Of a stretch of 64,000 bases of DNA, positions 41,935-52,000 are shown piece by piece (position 1 is the first letter of the stretch; each line of letters begins with the position of its first letter). The position numbers and the translations under genes were made by a program. Under the pieces are notes generated by a model. That model did no database searches. It saw only the letters and a list, made by a program, of their open reading frames with translations, and had not been told where the DNA came from. Origin of the DNA: Naumovozyma dairenensis CBS 421. Taxonomy: Eukaryota > Ascomycota > Saccharomycetes > Saccharomycetales > Saccharomycetaceae. Location: positions 62,001 to 126,000 of the forward strand of contig NC_016482.1 of assembly GCF_000227115.2 (NCBI RefSeq), in the 5' to 3' direction.

Positions 41935-42507
41935 TTATTCTTCGTCTTCGTTTTCGTCTTCGTTTTCGTCTTCACTAGCAATAGCAAAATTAACTTTCAA
42001 CCATAAACTACATGAATTACATTGGGCCAAGACTTGGAATGCCGATGAACCTCCGTTTGTATTCGTATTTGTATTGATGTTTGTATTTGCAAATTCATCA
42101 AGGGAATCCTCATTAAATTGGAATCCATTTAATGTTTTACAACGAGGACAATTCATATTATAATTACAAGTTGTCTCGTCGAATGTAAAATCATCCAATG
42201 AAAATTCATCTAATCCATCACCATGATTATGATATCCTAATTTTTTGAATGTTTCTAATAACTCTTCATCATATTGTTCTCTTGTAGATTCATTTGATAG
42301 GATTTTGTATGCTTGCTGGATTTGATTTATTGATACAGATGTAAGATCGTTAGTAGTTATTGAAATGGGCAGTATTTGTGTGGATGATTTGTCTGGATGA
42401 ATATTTAGTAGTTTTTGTTTGTATGCTTTTTTGATTTCTTGTAAAGTTGCATCTGAGTTTATGTTTAAGACTTCATAATGAGTTATTCTTGATGAAGATT
42501 TCGTCAT
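41935..42507 (-). CDS. JJJ3: J-domain diphthamide synthesis protein (Dph4/Jjj3)
   Basis: Needed for diphthamide modification of elongation factor 2; a J-domain cochaperone with a CSL zinc finger. 190 aa (S. cerevisiae YJR097W 172). J domain residues 8-85, with the HPD motif at 37-39. Zinc finger cysteines at 120 and 123 (CPRC) and 163 and 166 (CNSC), followed by the family's SLWLKV. The last 12 residues are a DENE repeat coded by an imperfect 12-base tandem. Convergent with the YJR098C orthologue. Confidence 0.94.
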   Translation of the reverse strand: MTKSSSRITHYEVLNINSDATLQEIKKAYKQKLLNIHPDKSSTQILPISITTNDLTSVSINQIQQAYKILSNESTREQYDEELLETFKKLGYHNHGDGLDEFSLDDFTFDETTCNYNMNCPRCKTLNGFQFNEDSLDEFANTNINTNTNTNGGSSAFQVLAQCNSCSLWLKVNFAIASEDENEDENEDEE

Positions 42508-43041
42508 ATTCTGCGTGTGTCTGTAAGTAGATAGGTCGAGTTGTTAAAAGATAGAGGTAAGATGTCAGGGATAGTATTTTCTATATTTATTATTCTTTTT
42601 ATTAAAGTAATTAAATCAAGTTATTTTGAACTGATTAATGATTACTAAATGAAAAATGTTCCGATGAGAAGCTCATCGCCGTTTCTCTGTCTCTCTCTCG
42701 CTCTTCTTTTTTTGTAGAAGAAGCGCTCAGGACGAGATGAACGTTTCGAATCTTGGCGGAGTTGATTTATTAAATTATATCACTTTATAGTATAGTATAG
42801 TATATTTATTTTAAATTATATTATAATATATATGTATAGATGATATATAAATTTATACAATCTAGTTTAATATTTATAGAGGAAATATTATTAGGGATTC
42901 TTGGGTGTAGTGAAGTTGGGTGAAATGATGGATTGTGTGAAAGTATGAATATTAATAAGTTTTGTTTGTGTGAATAATCAATCACAGGTTTTTATTTTTT
43001 TATTTTTTTATTTTTTTTTCTTAACCAGAGAAAGTGATCAT
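42508..43041. other. Intergenic JJJ3-SFC1
   Basis: 534 bp. In S. cerevisiae YJR096W (aldo/keto reductase) lies here; there is no trace of it. Poly-T tracts near 42990-43018. Confidence 0.45.
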
Positions 43042-44088
43042 TTATTTGAGTGGTTTACTTGATGGTTTTGATGAAGCACCTGCTGGTTTAAAAAAATCAT
43101 ATTTTTCCATTTGTTTCCTTACGAATTCATAAACGGTGAATGTCACAGCTTGACCTGGTGCCACTCTCATTACTCTTGGAGTGATACCCTTATATAAAGC
43201 TCTAAACCCTTCTTCTTTAATTAATTGAGTACCAATAATTGTAATTTTTTTCCATGCCGAATGATTTTTGGAAGATAATGAATGATCCTTTTGTAATCTT
43301 GTCTTTATAGTATCTAGTGGAGCATTTGAGAAGGGCCCAATGGCACCTGAAATAAGACCTACTAATGAAGTTTCCCAAGATGGTAAACTTTCCACTTTAT
43401 GATATTTTTGTAAATAATCTTTCAATTGAGAATATACAGTGAAATTAGCACCTTGATTTGTAGCTTGTCTTGCTGCGGTTAATGAAACACCTCTATATAA
43501 AGCTGAAACACCTTCTTCTTTAACGATTGTATAAACAGCATGAATTGCGTTGGTGTATTTTGGAGCAGAACCCACTGCGGCGGCTGTTCCAGTTGCAGCT
43601 GCTGTACCACCACTACTTAACACAGCACTAGTAGCTGTAACTGCTGGAGCTGTTACAGGGATATGTTGAGATTGTAATCTAATTTTGACTACTTCCATGG
43701 GGTTTACAACTAATACCGCCTCTGTGATACCTGCCCCGACACCAGCTATGAAAGTATTCCCCGTGGAGATGGTTTGAGTTTCTTTGTTGGTCAATGCAGA
43801 TCTATAATACTCATAAGAAGAGAACCTAATTGCCATTTTTGGTATGATACCCATGACCACAGCACCGAGGCCTTTATATAAAGCTAAGAATCCTTCTTGT
43901 GAATAGATTAAATTACCTGTTTTGATGAAACCATGTGGTTTTATATTTGCTGATCTTCTTGCTATTTGCATTCTAACTTTTATTGTGTCTAATGGATGAC
44001 AACATAGGGCTTCAAATAGACCTGCTGTACCACCTGCTACCAAGTTTATTATTGGACCTGATTTTTTGTCAGTCTTCTGTTGTGGCAT
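43042..44088 (-). CDS. SFC1: Mitochondrial succinate/fumarate carrier
   Basis: Inner-membrane antiporter that imports succinate and exports fumarate, needed for growth on acetate or ethanol. 348 aa (S. cerevisiae 322). Three mitochondrial-carrier repeats carry the PX[DE]XX[KR] signatures HPLDTIKVR, NPMEVVKIR and APLDTIKTR. GANFTVYSQLKDYL and RALYKGITPRVMRVAPGQAV are very close to the S. cerevisiae protein. About 25 extra Ala/Thr/Gly residues sit in the matrix loop after the second signature (near residues 145-175), before KYTNAIHAVYTIVKEEG. A poly-purine and (GATGTT)n-like region lies upstream. Confidence 0.97.
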   Translation of the reverse strand: MPQQKTDKKSGPIINLVAGGTAGLFEALCCHPLDTIKVRMQIARRSANIKPHGFIKTGNLIYSQEGFLALYKGLGAVVMGIIPKMAIRFSSYEYYRSALTNKETQTISTGNTFIAGVGAGITEAVLVVNPMEVVKIRLQSQHIPVTAPAVTATSAVLSSGGTAAATGTAAAVGSAPKYTNAIHAVYTIVKEEGVSALYRGVSLTAARQATNQGANFTVYSQLKDYLQKYHKVESLPSWETSLVGLISGAIGPFSNAPLDTIKTRLQKDHSLSSKNHSAWKKITIIGTQLIKEEGFRALYKGITPRVMRVAPGQAVTFTVYEFVRKQMEKYDFFKPAGASSKPSSKPLK

Positions 44089-44848
44089 GGCTTCTTGTAT
44101 ATGTTGGAGTGTATTTGTGAAATAGTTATTTTTTAGTTATTTAAAAAATGCAATGCAATGCAATGTGAGAAAGTAATAAAGAATGTGAAGAGATGTAGAA
44201 TAGAATAGTTGAGAGTTGAGAGTAAAGAAAAGTGAAAATTTGATATTGAGTATTTATAAGAACTAATGTTGATGTTGATGTTAATGTTGATATTGATGGT
44301 TGATGGTTGATGGATGAGTGGATGAATGACTAATAGTAGCTATAGAGCCAGAATTGGGTTATCTTGTAATGGAAAGGAGGGTTGAACGGTTATAAAGAGA
44401 TAGATACGAAAACAAATCAAGATTGATAGTAATACAATAGTAATAGTAATAGCACTGGCCGTGTTTTATTTTACTTCATTGATGTTATAATAAATCGGAC
44501 AGAAGGTATCTGAAGGGTACCCGCTCTTGTTTGTGTATATAGTAATAATAAGAGACGCTGTCTTCTTGGCGACTGTCCATTGGGTGATTGATTGTGTGAT
44601 GGATGATGAATGAATGATGAATGATTGGGAGAGGCTATCAAATCTGGGCCAATTATGGTCGGGCACTCACTAAACCCCAGATACCTTACTACGGAAAAGT
44701 GTGGCGCTTACTCTTGTTCCCTCAGTTTGTTTTTTGTGACGTCTTCTTCTTGTTGTAGCTCTCCGTATATTCGTGGGGTTGCTTCTCCCTTCGTCCGGAC
44801 ATGGAAGATCAGGCAGGCCCAAGTCCATTACCCCGGATTCCGGACTTT

Positions 44849-44939
44849 GTTTTCGTTTTCGTTTTCGTATTTGTTATTCGTATCCGTATTCGGATAACGT
44901 AAAGGATAGAGTGTGGGACGGATACGGATACGGATATGG

Positions 44940-44974
<35 letters not shown>
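44849..44974. repeat. Inverted hexamer repeat (GTTTTC)n / (GAAAAC)n
   Basis: Left arm 44849-44868 is three GTTTTC units. The right arm 44941-44974 is more than five GAAAAC units. The spacer also has complementary TATCCGTATTCGG / GGATACGGATA elements, so the whole could form a long hairpin. ORFs across it encode only Arg-Phe or Glu-Asn dipeptide runs. Confidence 0.8.
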
Positions 44975-46064
44975 TAGACCCAGATCGAACCGGATACCAC
45001 GTAATTGCGGCTGGTGAAATATCCATCGTTCCCCAGACGGATGCATCTTGATAAATCTAGAACGCCCTCTCTATTTTTGTCTGCCGCACCCCACCAATTC
45101 CAAAGATCCAATACAAAACCTTTGCAGGCGCAATCCAAAGGATCATTGCATGAAAAGGGTATTGCGTAGAACGCCACAATTCTATGTCACTCAGAATATA
45201 TAATACAATTGAGGGGCCACTTACCAACCTTATTTATCAACAAAAAATGAATTGACGCTACGTCAATAAATTCCAAAGAACGCATACTATATGCATGTCA
45301 GGCCCTCTGAAAGAATAAAGGGGCCAAAACTTTATTTCTCTTATAGGCCGGACTTTTTTTTCTTTTCTCGCTCGTCCTGCGCTATAAGAACATTCTTCGG
45401 TCAGAGTACACTGAACGTAGACTACGAAGGAAAACGGGTTCAAGACACACGAATGCAAAACGCATCGTGTATATACATACGTAAGTAAAAGTTAATTTCT
45501 ATAATATGTCCATTTGAATTACTTAAGACCAAAAATGTAAACTGTTGGAGATATACCAAGAAAAGCACATGCTCCCGCCCCACTGAAAAAGGAATTATAT
45601 AAAATCACGAACAAATATATTGAGAGATAAATACATCATAATACGCCCCCCTTTCAACATGAATATGAATCCGAGCACCAGAGTAATTAAAAGTTAAAAT
45701 GTGGGGGGAGAATAACAACTCATACGTCTTGGTCATCAGTAAAATCAAGTCTTACCACGCTACTTTATTGTATAAAGCAAGAAAGGTAATACATAGACAA
45801 ATATATTTACATACATACATATTTCATATATAAGAATATATATATATATATCTATGCCTAGCTTTTTTTGGAAGAATTATTAAGGGTACGTTGCCATTAC
45901 ATCATTCTAATCACACTTTTTAATATCTCCAATTACTTAACATAACATCCACTTCCACAGATTTTTCGTATTATTAGAAATATTCTTGCCATTAGAAGAT
46001 TAAGAACAAACAACCCAACTGTAATATGTACATAGAACATTTGCTTTCCTCCCGTACTTAAATG

Positions 46065-46130
46065 AACCTCAATTCATCTTGATTGTTGTCTTATTCTCTT
46101 GTATTGAGGTTTTTTCGCATCTAACCTCAA
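46065..46130. promoter_or_regulatory. Three AACCTCAA motifs (Rme1-site-like) upstream of IME1
   Basis: AACCTCAA at 46065-46072 (as GAACCTCAA), its reverse complement at 46104-46111, and again at 46123-46130. They are 60-125 bp before the IME1 ATG. GAACCTCAA is the core I recall for the S. cerevisiae Rme1 repressor element, which there lies about 2 kb upstream. Confidence 0.5.
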
Positions 46131-46189
46131 ATCAACACCAACAATTCGTTTGGAAAGCCTTTCCTGACTAGGAAATCCCTCTATCAACT

Positions 46190-47140
46190 ATGCTCTCTAC
46201 TATTATGATTCCAAAATTTGCCAGGGAAAACCAAGAAGAACAAAGCACTGAAAATCATGATTTAATTCAAACTCAACCAATCCATTTACGTAAACATACA
46301 AAAGAAATTTCTCAAAATTTTTTCTTAGAATCTGAAAATAAAATACGACTTGCAAATTTTCCTACTAATTCAGAATCAAATAATAATAACAATAATAATA
46401 ACCCAAATGGCGATTCAAGATCTGCTTCTTTAAATTCTCTATTTTCAACTTACAATAACAACAGTAACAATAGTAACAACAATTATGAAAATGGTTATGA
46501 TATTCTTCAATGGGATATACAAGAATGGGAAGAAAATGAATATAATGAAGATTACATAAATATTGATAATGATTATGGCTATGATTCTAAGGAACCACAA
46601 TCTTTTGATGACGGATACTATTATTCTTTCCCTAGTAAACCAAATACACACGATCCAAATTTATTAAAATTTCATTACTTTTATCCAAGAGTTTCCACTG
46701 GCAACAACAATGATTACTCTAATCTGAAATACCCTTCTTATGAAGTTAATATCCCTAGGGTTGGTTCTCCTACCAATAAAGTATTGAAGATCAGAAATGT
46801 ATCTACTAGTGCACGGGAAAAACGAACGCTTGCATATGATGATCATTATGGAAATGATTACGTTGTAAATATGGAAGAGGATAATCTTCTATATCAGACT
46901 AACAAGTTTATTAGTAGTGATCAAAACATCATGCCAATTGATGATGATGGTGATGATGATGATGATGAATTATTCCAGATTTTGCATTACAAATTAGCGA
47001 GATACCTTGGTGTTACCAACAATTACAACAATATCATATACCAGGATGCATATAATGACAAATCACCAAGGGAACAAGAATATTTACAACAACTCAGATT
47101 GGAAGAGATTTCTTGTAGATTTAGTACAACGTATTTTTGA
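46190..47140 (+). CDS. IME1: Master regulator of meiosis Ime1
   Basis: Transcriptional activator that joins Ume6 to switch on early meiotic genes in starved diploids. 316 aa (S. cerevisiae 360). The protein is mostly Asn/Tyr/Asp-rich and diverged. Two islands identify it: RSASLNSLFSTYNN near residue 76, like the S. cerevisiae RSSSLSSLFS, and the C-terminal LRLEEISCRFSTTYF, matching the family's conserved end with EIS.KFS.TY. HDLIQTQPIHL near residue 25 is also shared. The long upstream region and position between SFC1 and FIP1 agree. Confidence 0.93.
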   Translation: MLSTIMIPKFARENQEEQSTENHDLIQTQPIHLRKHTKEISQNFFLESENKIRLANFPTNSESNNNNNNNNPNGDSRSASLNSLFSTYNNNSNNSNNNYENGYDILQWDIQEWEENEYNEDYINIDNDYGYDSKEPQSFDDGYYYSFPSKPNTHDPNLLKFHYFYPRVSTGNNNDYSNLKYPSYEVNIPRVGSPTNKVLKIRNVSTSAREKRTLAYDDHYGNDYVVNMEEDNLLYQTNKFISSDQNIMPIDDDGDDDDDELFQILHYKLARYLGVTNNYNNIIYQDAYNDKSPREQEYLQQLRLEEISCRFSTTYF

Positions 47141-47656
47141 ATCGAATGTAAGTTCAAACTATCGTCGAGCTAAAGTACATCTATCTATACAAATAAATTT
47201 ATGTATTATTATTATTTCTTAGTTGCTTTTATATATGCATAGCCCTTCCTTTCTTATAGTAGATGTACTAATTTCTTCTTCCCCCTTCACTCCACTTTTT
47301 TTATTATTATTCTAATGATTAAAAATAATTTGTGACGCTGACGTTTTTATCTGTCCGACCGTTCGAATCTTTACGGATGTCTTTTTGTCATTTTTTGTTC
47401 GTTTAAATTAGGAAATATGAAAAAATATATTAAAGTGAAATATTATCATCAAGAAAGACAGAAATCATATCATATTGTTCAATCGCTAGCTGGCGACGAC
47501 ATTGAGAACTGGAGGAATTGAAGCTGGTTATACTTTGATAACCATAATTCATACAAAGTATAAAGTGCTGCTATCTGTTTGTGTAATACTATATCACCAC
47601 ACGTTTAAGATCATAAAAAAAAATAAGAACGATACAGAACGATCATACCTACAGCA
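47141..47656. other. Intergenic IME1-FIP1
   Basis: 516 bp, AT-rich, nothing recognised. Confidence 0.45.
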
Positions 47657-48772
47657 ATGAGTTCAAGTGATGAAGAAGATGATAAATTCCTTTATGGATC
47701 TGACACTGAGAATGACAATACTTCTACCGGAAAGAGAACTTTTGATGAAGCAAATGGTAACCATAGTGACGTACAAGTAACGAATAAGAAACCAAAAGTG
47801 TTAAGTGCCAGTACCCTTGACCTAAGTAAACCTTCTGAAACATCGTCTTCTACATCAGATGAGGACTCTGATGGTGAAGAATCAGATTATGATTCAGATT
47901 TCGATATCGAATTTATTATTAGTGCCGGTCCAGATACTTCTCGACTGGATTCAATGGATACTACTTCTATCAGTACTGCAACTACCACTCCAATACCAAT
48001 AACGACAACAACGACGACAGAACTACCTAAAAATGCAATCAGTGTGGCATCTGATGAAGTACTACCAGATAATCTAATAGAGAATGATGTTAAAGCAGAA
48101 CCAACACCAACAGCGACTGGTTATTCAATGGCAAATGATGAATCATCAACAATAACTTCTGATTCTTTGAAAAACAATAAAACTATGTTAGGGTCCATTG
48201 ACCTTGACAAAGATGGACTATTTGAAGGTGAACCAATAACGAATATTGACCCAGAAGTGCTTCGAGAAAAACCATGGAGACAACCAGGTGCTAATCTATC
48301 TGATTATTTCAATTATGGATTTAATGAATTCACATGGTTAGAATATTTGAAAAGACATGAAAAATTAAGAATCGAATATAATCCAAGAAGAATCCTAATG
48401 GGTCTTTTATCTTTACAACAACAGGGAAAGTTAGATCCCCAAAATACAACTACACAAAACAATGATACCACTAATGTTAACAACAACATGATACCAAATA
48501 ATATGTCACCACCTAAACAACAGCAAATGACACAACTAAATCAGCAATCACAAAAGCAGCCTCCTCTAATGCCACCAGTTGGGTTCCCTCCGATGCCAAT
48601 GTTTGGAGGTTTCCCACCGTTTGGAATGCCAAATATGATGGCTCCATTACCCGCTCAATTTCAGCCATCACAAGGTCTAAAACAATCATCTCCTCCATCT
48701 CAATTTCAACAACAACAACAACAACAGCAGCAGAAACAACCACCTCCAAACCAACAACAAATAAATAAGTAG
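47657..48772 (+). CDS. FIP1: Polyadenylation factor Fip1
   Basis: Subunit of cleavage and polyadenylation factor that tethers poly(A) polymerase and Yth1 to pre-mRNA 3' ends. 371 aa (S. cerevisiae 327). The acidic N-terminus with EEDDKFLYGSD and the FIISAGPDTSRLD element (near residue 85) contact poly(A) polymerase. The conserved Fip1 motif is EKPWRQPGANLSDYFNYGFN at about 210-229, continuing TWLEYLKRHEKLR. The tail is Gln/Pro-rich with a poly-Gln run. Very typical of the family. Confidence 0.96.
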   Translation: MSSSDEEDDKFLYGSDTENDNTSTGKRTFDEANGNHSDVQVTNKKPKVLSASTLDLSKPSETSSSTSDEDSDGEESDYDSDFDIEFIISAGPDTSRLDSMDTTSISTATTTPIPITTTTTTELPKNAISVASDEVLPDNLIENDVKAEPTPTATGYSMANDESSTITSDSLKNNKTMLGSIDLDKDGLFEGEPITNIDPEVLREKPWRQPGANLSDYFNYGFNEFTWLEYLKRHEKLRIEYNPRRILMGLLSLQQQGKLDPQNTTTQNNDTTNVNNNMIPNNMSPPKQQQMTQLNQQSQKQPPLMPPVGFPPMPMFGGFPPFGMPNMMAPLPAQFQPSQGLKQSSPPSQFQQQQQQQQQKQPPPNQQQINK

Positions 48773-49077
48773 CAAATATCAACTATATAATATTTTCTAT
48801 ATATTGAATATAATTTAATACAATGTGTCAAGCATTCTTTTAAATAATCATCATAAATCCTCTACAGTTTTACCCTAATCCAATTGAGATTTTCAACCGC
48901 TCAAGGATTACACGCATTCAAAAACTGGGAAAAGGATAATCATCAATGCATATATAGGATATTGTATCAATGTTGTTCCTGAATTAAAAAATTTAAAATT
49001 TAATTGGAATAAAGTCCTTATAATTTCTACAAATTGGAGATACATATAGTAATATAGAAACCACTGTCATTTTTTTT
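48773..49077. other. Convergent FIP1-BUD4 3' spacer
   Basis: 305 bp of AT-rich 3' flank; nothing else. Confidence 0.4.
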
Positions 49078-52000
49078 TCAACGGAAAATTTTCTCAATTT
49101 TGGAATTTTCGTTAAACTGTTTAATCCATGGCTGACGTAACGTGTTCAACTCAACTACTTTCTTAATCTTTCTATACCAATCTTTCCTTTCTTTATAATT
49201 AGCTTCAACATTAAATGTTATAATCTCACCATCGTCAAAGACTAATTGAAAACATTCACCCATTAGCACTGAATCAGTAAATATTCTCTTATTTGCTTCA
49301 GTAACAGTATCATCGATATTTATCACATCAATAACTTTCAAAAGATTTATGTTAACTTTCGGTTCTTGAGTTATTTCATGATATCCAATCATCTCAATAC
49401 CATTCAATTTGAAGTATCGTCTTTGGAAAATTCCAGTAACGTCACCTCCCTCCTGTAAAAGATATCCTTCTTTATTAATACTTTCCTGTTCCCGTATTTT
49501 CTTCAAAATATCTTGAGCTAAATCCAAACTCTTGGGGAATCTTTCTAATGATGAGCTTCGCTTTAAATAACACATTTCTAATTCAATATTACCAATACTG
49601 TATGGTGGAGCACGTGATGGCACATGGATGGGATGATATCCGCCAGCAGAGTCCTTTGATGTTAAACCCTTTGCCCATCGGTTTATCATATCAAAATTTT
49701 CATTACATTTGATAAATTCACATCTCTTTAAATTAGTTTCATTTATTCGTACCTTTGTTTGACCAAAGGATCCATCTTCAGCAAAAAGATTCCCCCAATC
49801 ATCATATCTTGTAGGCCTCGAAACGTATCGTTTAATCATTTGATATTTAGTCTTAGCAAATGGTAATTTCTTTTTCTTGGCAATAGGGACCTTTTCAACA
49901 ATTTCAACCAATTCATTTTCTAATTTCATATATTTTATCTTCAATGTAATTTGAAGTTCGATGTCAAGTGGCTTCATTGTTTCTCTATCAAGTTTAAGAG
50001 GTATTTCAAATTCTTTACCAAACATTAAATTGCCATCTGATGGCATTATTTCCCATGGAGTCGTAAACATATTCGTACCATTATCAAATTCAATACAATA
50101 TTTCCCCTTGTGTTGTAATATATTGGATAATCTAATATTAGTTATTTTCTTTATTGTAACATAGAGTACACCCAAATCAGTCATCTCAGCAGTTGCTTCA
50201 TCTTTGTTCCTCTTTCCAATTTCTTTTGAGGTGCATTCATCAAAAGCGTCCTTTGTCTTATCATTTTCTTTCGTCTGTGCAGGAGCTGCAATATCATCAT
50301 CATGAATTGTATTTATTTCCTGATTTTCCTCTCTAAGAGAAATGATATCTTGCGATACGTTCATTCCTTTTGAATTCTTCTTAGGACTAACAACTTTGAA
50401 TGGACTATGTATATGGTTCTGACTAGGGTTCATTCTTTCAAATGAGTGGATATCCCCGTTGATAGAATTGGATTTTGGAGTATGTATAGACATTTCCACA
50501 GCATTATCATTATTATTTTTACTATTTTCATAATCATCATTATCACTTATGCTTGGTTCATACCCTTTAAAGCTTAATCCTTCATCTACTGAGACACATT
50601 TAACTGGTGTCCTTAATATACCTAACCCAATATTCAAATTCATATCAGCGCTTTTATTTTTGTCCTCATATTCTCTTCCCTTAATTGAATGGGCAACCGC
50701 CAATGTATTATCATCATAATCCCCATCTAAGAAAGATTCATCCTTTAATAACTTTTGTATCACTTCAGGTGCAATCGAGTCATATTTGTTAACTCCATCA
50801 TCTTCATGATCTTTGTTGAAATATTCATTCCAAACTTTGAAGTTTTTAGGTTTCAAATTTTGTAAAATTGCTGCATGACTACTTTCTTCTTCTTCTTCTT
50901 CTTCTTCTTTTTCGTATATATCATCGCCGATACTATAGTCTTGTTCTTCATAGAATCTTTCTGGATATGATAAATTTGGTTTAAATGATTTCGATTCGTT
51001 AATTCTTTCTTGAATCTTTTTTGATTTAATGGTATTCCTTCTCATGGGATCCAACATAATTCTGCGTGGTCTTGTAGCCAACTTTGGTTTGAATTTGAAA
51101 TTGGTGGCTGTTAATGATTGGTGAATCGTTGGTGTCAAAGGAGGAGATGCAGCGTAATTATTATTAGAAGTGTTCACGGTTGAACCAACCGTGAGCTTTG
51201 TAGAGGCTGAGGAAACTTGGGAGAAATTTGAATTATAACTACTCGTTGGCGATATTGTTCTTTTACTTGTGATGCTTGTTGGATTCGTTAACGGTGGGTA
51301 ACTTTCTTGTTGATGCCAAATATGAATGTAAGTAGTGGGCGGTGTTACTTTGGAAAACTTTGAGTTGGGATATGGTGGTAAGGCTGTCTCATGAGGTACT
51401 GGTTCTGAAAATGGGTCATCTTGAATCAATTTTTCTAGAACTGGTATAACAGGTAATAATGGCGAAAAAGTAGTATTAAACTGAAGAAGAGGTGTTGTTT
51501 TTCTTTCCTCTACTTTTGGAACTGGTGTCCTGATTGCTTTTTGTTTTGGAAACTCTTCATCCTGTAGTATTTCTTTAATTTTTGATTGTTTTCTATCTTC
51601 AAAATTAATTTTTTCTAGGTAATTTTTAACGAGTTTCGGGATCTTCACTTGTTTCTTTTCAGGCTTCCTTTCCAAATCAATTATGTCTTGTTCTTCACTT
51701 TTTTGAAGGTACCTTAGTGATTGATTATTTTCTGCAATCTTTACTTCAATCTTGGGTTCATTGATATCTGGGTTATCAATTTCACTATTGACTGCAAGTT
51801 TGTCAATATCATTGCTCAAAGAAAGATTTGTTCGTTTAGTTTTAATTTTAAGTTCATGATCGTTATCCATTAAAAATACTGATTCTGTCTTATTCTCCTC
51901 TATAGAACCAGTGCTTATAATATCAACAGTATTTATCATTCGGTCATTAAAATCTGGTCCGCTATTGTAACCATACTCAAGTTTTTCTTCTTCATCTTTT

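Larger units (their letters stand above)
44089..46189. promoter_or_regulatory. Long IME1 upstream region, shared with SFC1
   Basis: 2.1 kb without a gene between divergent SFC1 and IME1. In S. cerevisiae IME1 has one of the longest promoters, integrating mating type and nutrients, so the length fits. Contents: GATGTT-type triplet repeats at 44265-44330, an inverted hexamer repeat (44849-44974), a (TA)n tract at 45836-45852 and the AACCTCAA cluster. RPL43B, found near here in S. cerevisiae, is absent. Confidence 0.6.

Noticed and set aside
44773..45177. Long ORFs on both strands in the IME1 upstream region
   Set aside because: They exist only because the hexamer repeat has no stops; products are Arg-Phe or Glu-Asn runs.
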